From Planctomycetaceae bacterium (lineage in GTDB: Bacteria; Planctomycetota; Planctomycetia; Pirellulales; Pirellulaceae), in assembly GCA_947463915.1 (NCBI GenBank), contig CANHVO010000031.1:1-32527 (forward strand): DNA of 32,527 nt, written 5' to 3'. Position 1 is the stretch's first letter, and each line of letters opens with the position of its first letter. The position numbers were made by a program, and so were the translations under genes. The notes beneath the pieces are model-generated. The model did no database searches. It was given only the letters and a program-made list of their open reading frames with translations, and was not told the origin of the DNA. Positions 9,216 to 15,914 of this stretch are shown in pieces.

Positions 9216-10670
9216 CTAAAAAACGCGTTCCCGATTACTTTGAGCGTGAGGCTCTAAGGAAACTGCTGTCGACATTGGAAACAGCTGTTCGACTGCGTGT
9301 TGAGTCTTTGAATTTTTTGTGGTCGCGACCAATTTCCGAAACTCGGAAACGTTGATTCGCAGAACCGAATCGGCGTCGGCATGAATTCCAGCAGTGCAGG
9401 TCAGCGTTCCATCTTCCAATAGCCCCAACGTCCACTGGCCACCGCCAGGGCCGATCAAGTCGATGGCGACACGACTTTTGGTCGCTCCGTAACTGATGTC
9501 GTCGGCAACTTGAAACTCTCTAAAGTAATCCGCAGCCACCCAAGGAATGACTGGTGCCTCAATGCGGCGTTTACCCCAGCGATCTTCTTCACCATATCGG
9601 ATATAGGTGTGAAGCACGGTTTCGTCGATGGGTGGGCAAGGCAAGTGGCTAGCAAATCGCTTTAGATTTGTGCAGTCAAATTTAGGATCGGTGTTTTCGT
9701 AGTTGTTGTACATCGCCAAGCCCGGCAACGAAGCAGCTTCAAGTTCGTTGTAGGTCGATGGGTCGATGGTCACGTATCCGACGTAGTCCACGCCTGACGA
9801 ATTGAAATAGGTGACCCCCGCATCAATCATCTCGCGAGCAGTCATGCAAACGTCTGGAGCTAAATTGAATGTATGGCCGTGAGCCTCTGGGGTGAGATAC
9901 AAATGAGTCATGGCCTTGGACACCCAATCTACAGGGACCACGTTTCTTCGCTCATCGCCAATAATGGGGATTCGAAGGTTCGTGATTCGAACTCCGTCAG
10001 GACCAATCGGCTGACGTGGAATAAGCAAAGCCATCAGTCGTAGATAAAGATAAATACCATGATAGGTATTGGTGTAGCCCGTCTTGGAGTCACCTGAAAT
10101 AACAGCGGGTCGATAGACGGTCAATTCATCGATGAAGTCAGCCGAGCGAACCAACATTTCAGCCTTGAGTTTGCTCTCTTCGTAGTCATTGCGGAAAGTT
10201 TGACCGCAATCCACTTCGGACTCCAACATGGTGCCCGGACGCAAACCGCAAACGTACGCTGTCGAAACATAATGCAATTTCCGAAGGCCCGTCGCTTCGC
10301 AAAGCTCGAGCATATTTCGAGTGCCATCGAAGTTGGTCAGCCAGGGTTCACCGGAACCATCCGCGTGGAAAGTTAACGACGCTGCGCTGTGCATGATCGA
10401 ACTGCAATGGTCTGCAACCCAGCGTTTGTCATTGCCCGAAAGTCCCAAACATGGCTTGCGAAGATCTCCTTCGAGCAAGACGGGGCGGGGGAGTATTCGT
10501 CCGGTTTCACGCTCCCAAAACTGGAGTATGGCTTCAACTCGGTGGGATGCGGATTCTCGCTTAGAACCTCGAACCAAAAGAGCCAGTCGTTGTCCGCTTT
10601 CCAACAGATCGCGCATCAAATAACGACCGAGGAGTCCCGTCGATCCCGTCAATAACAGATAGCCAGTCAA
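9216..10670 (-). CDS. NAD-binding (thioester reductase-like) protein with SCP2-like tail
   Basis: This is a 484-residue protein. Residues 4-250 are an extended short-chain dehydrogenase of the NAD_binding_4 type: the TGSTGLLG nucleotide loop (8-15), the VSTAYV active-site strand (135-140) and the catalytic YEESK (163-167). Such domains in fatty acyl-CoA or thioester reductases reduce an activated acyl group, but no acyl-carrier or ligase domain is attached here. The C-terminus (about 400-455) has a glycine-rich GGGQWTLGLL, then an ADADSVLRINVSEFRKLV block that looks like an SCP2 sterol/lipid-binding fold. TTG 10670 fits directly before the Rossmann strand and has AAGGTG a few bases upstream. 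A role in handling a lipid or acyl substrate is inferred from both domains and from the glycosyltransferase downstream. Confidence 0.75.
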   Translation of the reverse strand: MTGYLLLTGSTGLLGRYLMRDLLESGQRLALLVRGSKRESASHRVEAILQFWERETGRILPRPVLLEGDLRKPCLGLSGNDKRWVADHCSSIMHSAASLTFHADGSGEPWLTNFDGTRNMLELCEATGLRKLHYVSTAYVCGLRPGTMLESEVDCGQTFRNDYEESKLKAEMLVRSADFIDELTVYRPAVISGDSKTGYTNTYHGIYLYLRLMALLIPRQPIGPDGVRITNLRIPIIGDERRNVVPVDWVSKAMTHLYLTPEAHGHTFNLAPDVCMTAREMIDAGVTYFNSSGVDYVGYVTIDPSTYNELEAASLPGLAMYNNYENTDPKFDCTNLKRFASHLPCPPIDETVLHTYIRYGEEDRWGKRRIEAPVIPWVAADYFREFQVADDISYGATKSRVAIDLIGPGGGQWTLGLLEDGTLTCTAGIHADADSVLRINVSEFRKLVATTKNSKTQHAVEQLFPMSTAVSLEPHAQSNRERVF

Positions 10671-10991
10671 TTTTCACCTTTTCCACTAATCAACAACGCG
10701 ATGTGCGAAGCTTAGCTCACATGTGTCATACAGGTAACGCCCCAAGATGGTAATCGGATTTTCCCAAAATTGGGAAGTTCAAAGAGTTTTTTTATTCATT
10801 GAAGAGAAATTCATGCCCATCCAAGGCAAAGAATAGCGCCTGGGGGGATTGGCATTCACTGGGATCCTTTCCCTATCCAATCACCACATGCCGAGTGAGC
10901 CGGAGCGCAACGTTGCTTCAGCCCCCAGAAACGACGCCTAAGGGGCCTGTGCTTTCCAAACATTGCGACGGCATGTGGGCAATACTGTTTG
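10671..10991. other. intergenic region upstream of the reductase gene
   Basis: No gene is seen in these 321 bases. The region should carry the promoter of the reductase gene and the end of the helicase transcript. It contains a hairpin ttccca-aaat-tgggaa at 10761-10776, about 90 bases upstream of the reductase start, next to a T-run at 10787-10793. There is also a 10-bp inverted repeat, ccacatgccg (10884-10893) / cggcatgtgg (10969-10978), and a palindrome gcaacgttgc at about 10907-10916. None can be assigned a function. Confidence 0.45.
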
Positions 10992-12806
10992 CTAAGCTAC
11001 TTTAGGCTGATACTTGGGGACGTTCAGCCCGAACAAGCCGAAAATCTCTTTCTGGCTAAGCCCAAGATTTTGTGGCGTACCGGTTTCCGCGAACAGGTTA
11101 TTGAAAAGTTCGCGTTTCTGTTCCAAAACGTCATGAATCCGTTCCTCAATTGTCTCCAGCGACATCATTCGTGTGACAGTCACTGGCTGTTTGACTCCTA
11201 GCCGATGAGCTCGATTGATCGCTTGATCCTCGACGGCTGGATTCCACCATCTGTCGAACAAGAATACGTAATGGCAAAACTGGAGGTTTAGTCCCACGGC
11301 CCCTGCCCCATAACTCATGAGGATGACTTTGTTCTTCGGATCGTTCTTGAACTGATCGATGACCGCATCTCGCTTGTTGGATGGGACGCCGCCGTGGTAG
11401 TACAACGGATTGTACTTGGCCAATCTTTCGCCGAGCAAATCGAGGGTGCTCACCCATTGGCTAAAGACGATGGCTTTTTGACCGCTTGCCGCGATCTCTT
11501 CCAAGTCGGCTTCAAGTCGTTCCAGTTTTGCGCTTGCCCCAGTTGCGGGGTCGAAATTGCAAATTTGCTTGAGTCGCAGCACGAGTTCAAACACGTGATG
11601 AATCGTAACGGATTCTCCCATTTCATTGAGCTGAACGATTCCATCTTCTTCAGCAGACCTGTAACTTGCTCGTTGTTCTCCGGTCAGTTCAAGTTCGGCA
11701 GGCCGGTAGAGCTTCGGCGGCATATCGGTCAAAACTTTGTCTTTGGTTCTGCGAAGGATGTAGTCACGCGTTGCCTTGCCAAGCGATTTGAGGTGCATGT
11801 CATCGCGGAGGTAGCCAGGCGCAAGAAACTCAAAAATACTGACCAAGTCTTCGACGGAGTTCTCAATGGGAGTGCCTGTAAGCGCCCATGAGCGAGTCCG
11901 AGGTATAGAGCGTACGATTTCGCTAGTCGTACTGTTTCGGTTTTTGATGCGTTGAGCTTCGTCGAGCACGACCAAATCGAAGTGAAGATCGTTGGCTTCA
12001 AACACATCGCGATCTCGCATCATCAATTCGTAGTTGGCAATTTTGACTGGCGCCTGTGGGTTGGTCCAGATCCAATTGCGTTTCGCTGAATCCCCCTCGA
12101 TGATCGCAAGTGGAATCTCGGGTGCCCACTGTTTGAACTCTCGCATCCAATTGGTTACGAGCGGCTTGGGGCAGATCAACAAAACATTCTTGAGCTCGCC
12201 CGATAGCAGTAGCATTCGAATGGTCGTGATGGCTTGCATGGTTTTTCCAAGCCCCATCTCGTCCGCCAAAATGGCTGCATCGCGAGGAAACAAAAACGCG
12301 ATACCTTCTAATTGGTAAGGAAATGGCTGGAAGGGAAACGTGAGCTTGGCCGATTGGATGATGGTCTCCATCGGCGGTTGGAGAACGTAATAGAGTCGAT
12401 CTTCGAGACGTACCAAATCGCCAGGCGGGCGCATCCGCGTTATCGACTTGCGAGGCTTTGCTGTTTCGGAATCATCGTCCGATTCGAATTCCGGATCGTT
12501 CGTATCCTTGTCTATGTGGACGACCTGAGGTGGTGCGGGCCTCGCGACTTTGGGTTCTGGAGCGGTCCATTGAGGCGATTCGGGGAAAGCGAATCCAATG
12601 GTGCGTGGAAGCGTTTGAGATAATTGGATCGGCAACACCTTGAGCGATTCGAATGCAATGCGGTCGTTGGTGTAGCTCTCCGCAAAGTCGATCGAGATGT
12701 CATTGGACCAGGCCTCGAGAGGCGTCCATGTTTGCGTCTCGACTCCCGTTGAGAACCAATCGGATTCTACTGCGATCCCGGCTAACGCGTCGTTCTGGGG
12801 TACCAT
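10992..12806 (-). CDS. SNF2-family DEAD/DEAH helicase-like ATPase
   Basis: This 604-residue protein has a non-conserved acidic N-terminus (to about residue 150) and a complete SNF2 motor. Q-motif-like PFPYQLEGIAFL precedes Walker A DEMGLGKT (182-189). DEAQ (282-285) replaces DEAH, and ALTGTPIEN (308-316) is motif III. The second RecA domain has YHGGVPSNKR, MSYGAGAVGLNLQ and the arginine finger motif QAINRAHRLG. SNF2 ATPases translocate on double-stranded DNA and displace bound proteins; bacterial homologues include the RapA/HepA group and DEAD/SNF2 accessory proteins. No SWIM zinc domain or nuclease domain is visible. Its start lies 8 bases after the stop of the 187-residue unknown gene, so both are probably one transcript. 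Confidence 0.9.
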   Translation of the reverse strand: MVPQNDALAGIAVESDWFSTGVETQTWTPLEAWSNDISIDFAESYTNDRIAFESLKVLPIQLSQTLPRTIGFAFPESPQWTAPEPKVARPAPPQVVHIDKDTNDPEFESDDDSETAKPRKSITRMRPPGDLVRLEDRLYYVLQPPMETIIQSAKLTFPFQPFPYQLEGIAFLFPRDAAILADEMGLGKTMQAITTIRMLLLSGELKNVLLICPKPLVTNWMREFKQWAPEIPLAIIEGDSAKRNWIWTNPQAPVKIANYELMMRDRDVFEANDLHFDLVVLDEAQRIKNRNSTTSEIVRSIPRTRSWALTGTPIENSVEDLVSIFEFLAPGYLRDDMHLKSLGKATRDYILRRTKDKVLTDMPPKLYRPAELELTGEQRASYRSAEEDGIVQLNEMGESVTIHHVFELVLRLKQICNFDPATGASAKLERLEADLEEIAASGQKAIVFSQWVSTLDLLGERLAKYNPLYYHGGVPSNKRDAVIDQFKNDPKNKVILMSYGAGAVGLNLQFCHYVFLFDRWWNPAVEDQAINRAHRLGVKQPVTVTRMMSLETIEERIHDVLEQKRELFNNLFAETGTPQNLGLSQKEIFGLFGLNVPKYQPKVA

Positions 12807-12814
12807 ATCTAAAT

Positions 12815-13378
12815 CTAAGCCGCCTTTGTTGCTGGGTGGGCTTCCATGAGAGCTTCTTCGATACGACCGAAGGGTTCCAATAAATCGAGCGGGGATTTTT
12901 GAGCGTCAAAAAGTCCCTGAATCTCGGAGGAATCCTCGGCGAATTCAGGCAGCACTGAAAACTGCTTCCCAAAGGCTTTGAAACGATGATAACTTTCGCG
13001 ATCGCATTCCGGTCGTGGTAATGAACTGCTCTCTCCATTTGGAAATTCGATGACTGCCATCGGGATCGATTGCATATGCCGAAGAGTAAGCACCGCCAAC
13101 GTGTCCGAGAACAATACTTGCGGTGTGCCTTTTGCTTTTGTCACCAACGCTCTTGCGATCTGCTCTCCGCAGACGAATTCCGCAAGCGTGCTTCCGTAGA
13201 GGATTTGCTGCGCTCGGGTTGGTTGGACCGGGAGCGTACAGTGAAACTCCAATGGTCGTGCAAGGCTGTTTACGATTAAGTACCCACCAAAGTATCCATG
13301 AATGGGATGGTGGCGAACCGTTACGAAACCGAGGGAGATCGTCTTGTTGTTTTTATTTGCGTCCATGCCATCTTTCAT
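12815..13378 (-). CDS. conserved-looking hypothetical protein upstream of SNF2 helicase
   Basis: This 187-residue soluble protein is not recognised. It has a strand-rich N-terminal half (ISLGFVTVRHHPIHGYFGGYLIVNS, in pieces LGFVTVRHHPIHGYFGG and so on), a central region LAEFVCGEQIARALVTKAK and TLAVLTLRHMQSIPMAVIEF, and an acidic, charged C-terminus. There is no signal peptide or membrane helix. Starts are possible at ATG 13378 and ATG 13366. It is followed after 8 bases by the helicase gene, so it may act with it, for example as an adaptor or substrate-recognition partner; this is inference from spacing only. A 9-bp hairpin (13400-13420) lies just upstream of the start. Confidence 0.7.
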   Translation of the reverse strand: MKDGMDANKNNKTISLGFVTVRHHPIHGYFGGYLIVNSLARPLEFHCTLPVQPTRAQQILYGSTLAEFVCGEQIARALVTKAKGTPQVLFSDTLAVLTLRHMQSIPMAVIEFPNGESSSLPRPECDRESYHRFKAFGKQFSVLPEFAEDSSEIQGLFDAQKSPLDLLEPFGRIEEALMEAHPATKAA

Positions 13379-13399
13379 CCGAGATTCGACCGGGATGTG

Positions 13400-13420
13400 C
13401 TGCTCGAGCGACTCGAGCAG
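13400..13420. promoter_or_regulatory. hairpin before the helicase operon
   Basis: A perfect 9-bp stem (ctgctcgag / ctcgagcag) has a 3-base loop cga. It lies 22 bases upstream of the ATG at 13378, so it would be in the 5' leader of the minus-strand operon, or an operator if transcription starts downstream. No T-run follows on the minus strand, so it is not a standard terminator. Confidence 0.3.
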
Positions 13421-13540
13421 CCAGGGTAGCTTCGACTGTCTCTTAACAATTCGTTCAGTGCGACCGGACTTCGCCTACCATTCGGAACATTGGTTACAAC
13501 CGATTCAACCCGCAAAGTTTACAAAAGGCTAGCAAGATGC

Positions 13541-13570
13541 TCGACTTTTGCGCTGCTCCACGACTATACT
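13541..13570 (+). promoter_or_regulatory. possible sigma-70-type promoter
   Basis: TCGACT (13541-13546) and TATACT (13565-13570) are separated by 18 bases. They resemble the -35 and -10 hexamers with four and five matches respectively. The site is about 80 bases upstream of the gene at 13652. Planctomycete promoters are poorly conserved, so this is a weak call. Confidence 0.3.
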
Positions 13571-13651
13571 AGGGATTCATGGCACTTGAGGAAATTTGAA
13601 TTGATTCAGCAGGTTTCGTAACATTCTCGTTGAATAGATTGCACAATCACT

Positions 13652-14116
13652 ATGGCTCACGATCCAGCACAATATTCCCCAGTCTTTAGTATCGATGTCT
13701 CCGCGGAAGCAACCTCCAATGCTCCGCCAAGACCAGCAGAAGTGGGTGCGGCGCTCATCGCCTTGACCCGGCAACTCATCGAATCGCAACAAAAGCAAAA
13801 TCAGCTTTTGGACCAAATCCTTCAAGTCAACAAACAGGTCTTGCAAGCTAGCAATCAAGCAAACTCGCAACGGCAAAACGAGCTCACTCAGTGGCGGAAT
13901 GCCCATCCCAAACTGGTGCGATCCTGCAAGGAAGCTTTGGAGACTCTTTCCACTGTCCAGACCGGATTCCTGCAGAACTTGGCAGATGAGGTTGCCGATT
14001 CCAAAGACGGTTTAACCGACAGCGAATATGTGTTCGCCGAATTTCTTGACCGTTACGGTCCGAGAATGGCCCATCTTAACGGTGTCCTTCAAGTGCTGAA
14101 TCACTTGAGCGGTTAA
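13652..14116 (+). CDS. small Gln-rich helical protein, unknown function
   Basis: This 154-residue soluble protein is not recognised. After a disordered N-terminus rich in Pro and Ala (1-35) comes a long helix (about 36-82) rich in Gln and Asn (QQKQNQLLDQILQVNKQVL). It is probably a coiled coil. A second helical part (85-152) includes the EYVFAEFLDRYGPRMAHLNG block. There is no signal or membrane segment. Starts at ATG 13652 with a possible promoter about 80 bases upstream. It is transcribed away from the helicase operon and no terminator-like hairpin directly follows; the next structures are the tandem repeat and the palindromic element. Confidence 0.7.
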   Translation: MAHDPAQYSPVFSIDVSAEATSNAPPRPAEVGAALIALTRQLIESQQKQNQLLDQILQVNKQVLQASNQANSQRQNELTQWRNAHPKLVRSCKEALETLSTVQTGFLQNLADEVADSKDGLTDSEYVFAEFLDRYGPRMAHLNGVLQVLNHLSG

Positions 14117-14141
14117 GCCGATCATGGAAAAGTAGCGTAAC

Positions 14142-14189
14142 TCGATGGTTTCGAAGGTCGATGGCTTCGAATCTCGATGGTTTCGAAAC
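14142..14189. repeat. 16-bp tandem repeat, three units
   Basis: The motif tcgatggYttcgaa starts at 14142, 14158 and 14174, an exact period of 16. Each unit contains the 6-base palindrome ttcgaa. The last unit runs into the split dispersed-repeat copy. The role is unknown; it could be a protein-binding array or slippage product. Confidence 0.65.
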
Positions 14190-14366
14190 TCGTCAAGGCG
14201 AGCGACGGGCGAGAGCAAACGACAATCCGTAGCTGGATTCGCCAGAATTCAGGACGTTCTGAATTCTGGCGAATCCAGCTACGGTAGTTTTCCGCCTGCC
14301 GCTTGCCCAAGAGTTTCAGAGGTATTGAGGAAATCGCCGAAAGTATTGACGAGTTTCGCTACGGGT
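14184..14366. repeat. dispersed double-hairpin repeat, copy 4, interrupted
   Basis: Bases 14184-14196 (cgaaactcgtcaa) match the start of the core in the copy-3 orientation. Bases 14308-14366 match the rest: caagagtttc, an 18-base spacer, then gccgaaagt-ttgacga-tttcgctac with two differences. Removing 14197-14307 restores a continuous hairpin and the normal spacer length of 18. Confidence 0.65.
14197..14307. mobile_element. 111-bp MITE-like palindromic element
   Basis: The centre is a perfect 26-bp stem (14227-14252 / 14259-14284) with a 6-base loop. The ends are 15-bp imperfect inverted repeats (ggcgagcgacgggcg 14197-14211; cgcctgccgcttgcc 14293-14307, three mismatches). It lies inside dispersed-repeat copy 4, with caa (or caag) on both sides as a likely target duplication. 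It has no coding capacity, so it would need a transposase elsewhere. Confidence 0.6.
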
Positions 14367-14566
14367 AAAAATTGGGTTTCGCTGTTGAAGAGAAACCCCT
14401 GGGCGAACGGCGGCAATGTTCCACTCGCGATACCGAGCTGGCAGACTGGCACGCCAAAGATTCTCTCCTCTTGCTCACACGGCGCTGTTGCGACTGGGTA
14501 TAGTACGAATACCAATATCCTTTGTTCGTATCAACCGTTTTCGCAAAAGGCTAAGGAGGTCCTACT

Positions 14567-14869
14567 TTGGGTGACAAGATCACGCTTCGCTCCCTGTTTT
14601 TTGTGATGATCGTATGCGCCATTCTTCTGATGGTGGTACGACTGGCGGTTCTCAATCAGGGGCAAAACATTTGGGCCGGGGTCGCTGTCATGGTCCTTGT
14701 TCCTGTTGTTACGTTTGGCTTGTTTGGGCTCGCGTTTGCAATGCTTCTACCTTTTGGGATCATCGCAGCTATGACTCGGGAGTCTGTTGCACCAGGCACG
14801 AGTCCTTTTGCTGAGGATAGATTGCCGGACAAACAAATCGATGTCTTAGATCCGGAGCGAGCGAACTAG
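14567..14869 (+). CDS. small membrane protein
   Basis: This is a 100-residue protein with two predicted hydrophobic regions (about 9-29 and 36-69) and a short soluble, acidic C-terminal tail (70-100). The start is TTG 14567, chosen because a full aaggaggt ribosome site (14553-14560) ends six bases before it. That is the best Shine-Dalgarno sequence I noticed in the window. The nearby GTG at 14571 is out of frame. I do not recognise the family. It lies 82 bases upstream of the first ABC ATPase on the same strand and may belong to that operon as an accessory subunit. Confidence 0.7.
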   Translation: MGDKITLRSLFFVMIVCAILLMVVRLAVLNQGQNIWAGVAVMVLVPVVTFGLFGLAFAMLLPFGIIAAMTRESVAPGTSPFAEDRLPDKQIDVLDPERAN

Positions 14870-14951
14870 CGGGCGAACGGAAACTTCCTAGTGAACCTAC
14901 CAACGCCCTGGAATCAAGGTTGCACTCGCAAAAACACGAAAGCAAGCCAGC

Positions 14952-15914
14952 ATGGTTGTGAACAACCTTCATACTGAATCCGAGCCGATGATCGAGTTGC
15001 GGCGGATACATCGTTTTTTTGGGAACACCAAAGCCGTTAATGATATCTCGTTTGAAGTGTATCGCGGTCAAGTCTTTGGCTTCATTGGCCCTAATGGCGC
15101 TGGCAAGACGACTAGCATGCGCATCCTGTCGACGCTCGAACTCCCAAGTTACGGCGATGCCTTTGTTGATGGTTTTTCCGTTATCAACGATCCGGATCTG
15201 GTTCGTCGACGTTTGGGTTTCATGCCCGACGGTTTTTCGATGTACCAAAACATGAACTGCGTTGAGTACTTGGACTTCTTCGCGAGGTCATACGGGCTCT
15301 TGGGGAAAGATCGAATCGCGGCGCTTCGGCGCACGCTGAGTTTCACCGGTCTCGATAAGATCGCAGCAAAACCCATCACCGGTCTATCCAAGGGGATGCG
15401 TCAACGTCTTTGTCTTGGTCGAGCGATGATTCACTCGCCATCAGTTTTGATTCTCGACGAACCTGCAAACGGCTTGGACCCGCGGGCACGTATCGAACTC
15501 AGACAAATGATCCAGCAATTGGCGGTTGAGGGCACCTCGATCTTGGTGTCGTCGCACATTCTGACGGAACTCGCTGAGATGTGCGATCAGGTCGGGATCA
15601 TTGAACGGGGACGACTCTTGGCCGTCGGGAGTGTTGCCGAAATTCGCCGAAACTTACAAGGCGCTCTTCGGGTTGAGATCACGGCTGTCGACAGGGGGGA
15701 GCAACTGCATCAATGGCTCACTGTCCGTCCCGGTGTTTCGCGGATCAAGCGTACGGAGAATTCATTTGCTTTGGACCTAGAAGGCGGGCCGGCTGAGCAA
15801 GCGGTTTTGCTGAAGGACATCGTGCAAGCCGAATTCTCGATACTAGAGTATGCCGCGCATCGCGAAACACTCGAGGATGTGTTTATGAAGATTACGACGG
15901 GGGCAGTCCAGTGA
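14952..15914 (+). CDS. ABC transporter ATP-binding protein
   Basis: This 320-residue ATPase of the ABC-2 export type has Walker A GPNGAGKT (46-53), signature LSKGM (145-149), Walker B LILDEP (166-171) and H-loop His202. The C-terminal 100 residues form the regulatory extension typical of NatA/CcmA-like exporter ATPases, ending in LEDVFMKIT. ATG 14952 is used; an internal ATG at 14988 (MIELRRIHRFFG) is an equally good start. It powers the permease encoded next, whose GTG start overlaps this stop codon by four bases (GTGA). The cargo is unknown. Confidence 0.9.
   Translation: MVVNNLHTESEPMIELRRIHRFFGNTKAVNDISFEVYRGQVFGFIGPNGAGKTTSMRILSTLELPSYGDAFVDGFSVINDPDLVRRRLGFMPDGFSMYQNMNCVEYLDFFARSYGLLGKDRIAALRRTLSFTGLDKIAAKPITGLSKGMRQRLCLGRAMIHSPSVLILDEPANGLDPRARIELRQMIQQLAVEGTSILVSSHILTELAEMCDQVGIIERGRLLAVGSVAEIRRNLQGALRVEITAVDRGEQLHQWLTVRPGVSRIKRTENSFALDLEGGPAEQAVLLKDIVQAEFSILEYAAHRETLEDVFMKITTGAVQ

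Larger units (their letters stand above)
14117..14566. other. intergenic region with tandem repeat and nested elements
   Basis: I see no gene in these 450 bases. Overlapping frames run through palindromic repeats and are not credible. The region carries a 16-bp tandem repeat (14142-14187), a disrupted dispersed-repeat copy (14184-14366) and a MITE-like palindrome (14197-14307). The last 200 bases probably hold the promoter of the small membrane protein. Confidence 0.65.

Noticed and set aside
10761-10776. Hairpin followed by a T-run as a terminator
   Set aside because: The T-run is on the plus strand, but no plus-strand gene lies upstream; on the minus strand it is ahead of the reductase gene. 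It could be an operator but there is no support.
10992-13378. SNF2 helicase pair as a phage-defence system
   Set aside because: No methylase, nuclease, phospholipase D or other typical defence partner is nearby, and the flanking genes are ordinary chromosomal functions.
14145-14606. A 153-codon plus-strand frame
   Set aside because: It runs through the tandem repeat, the MITE-like palindrome and the split repeat, and its protein has no coding character. It also overlaps the small membrane protein in another frame.
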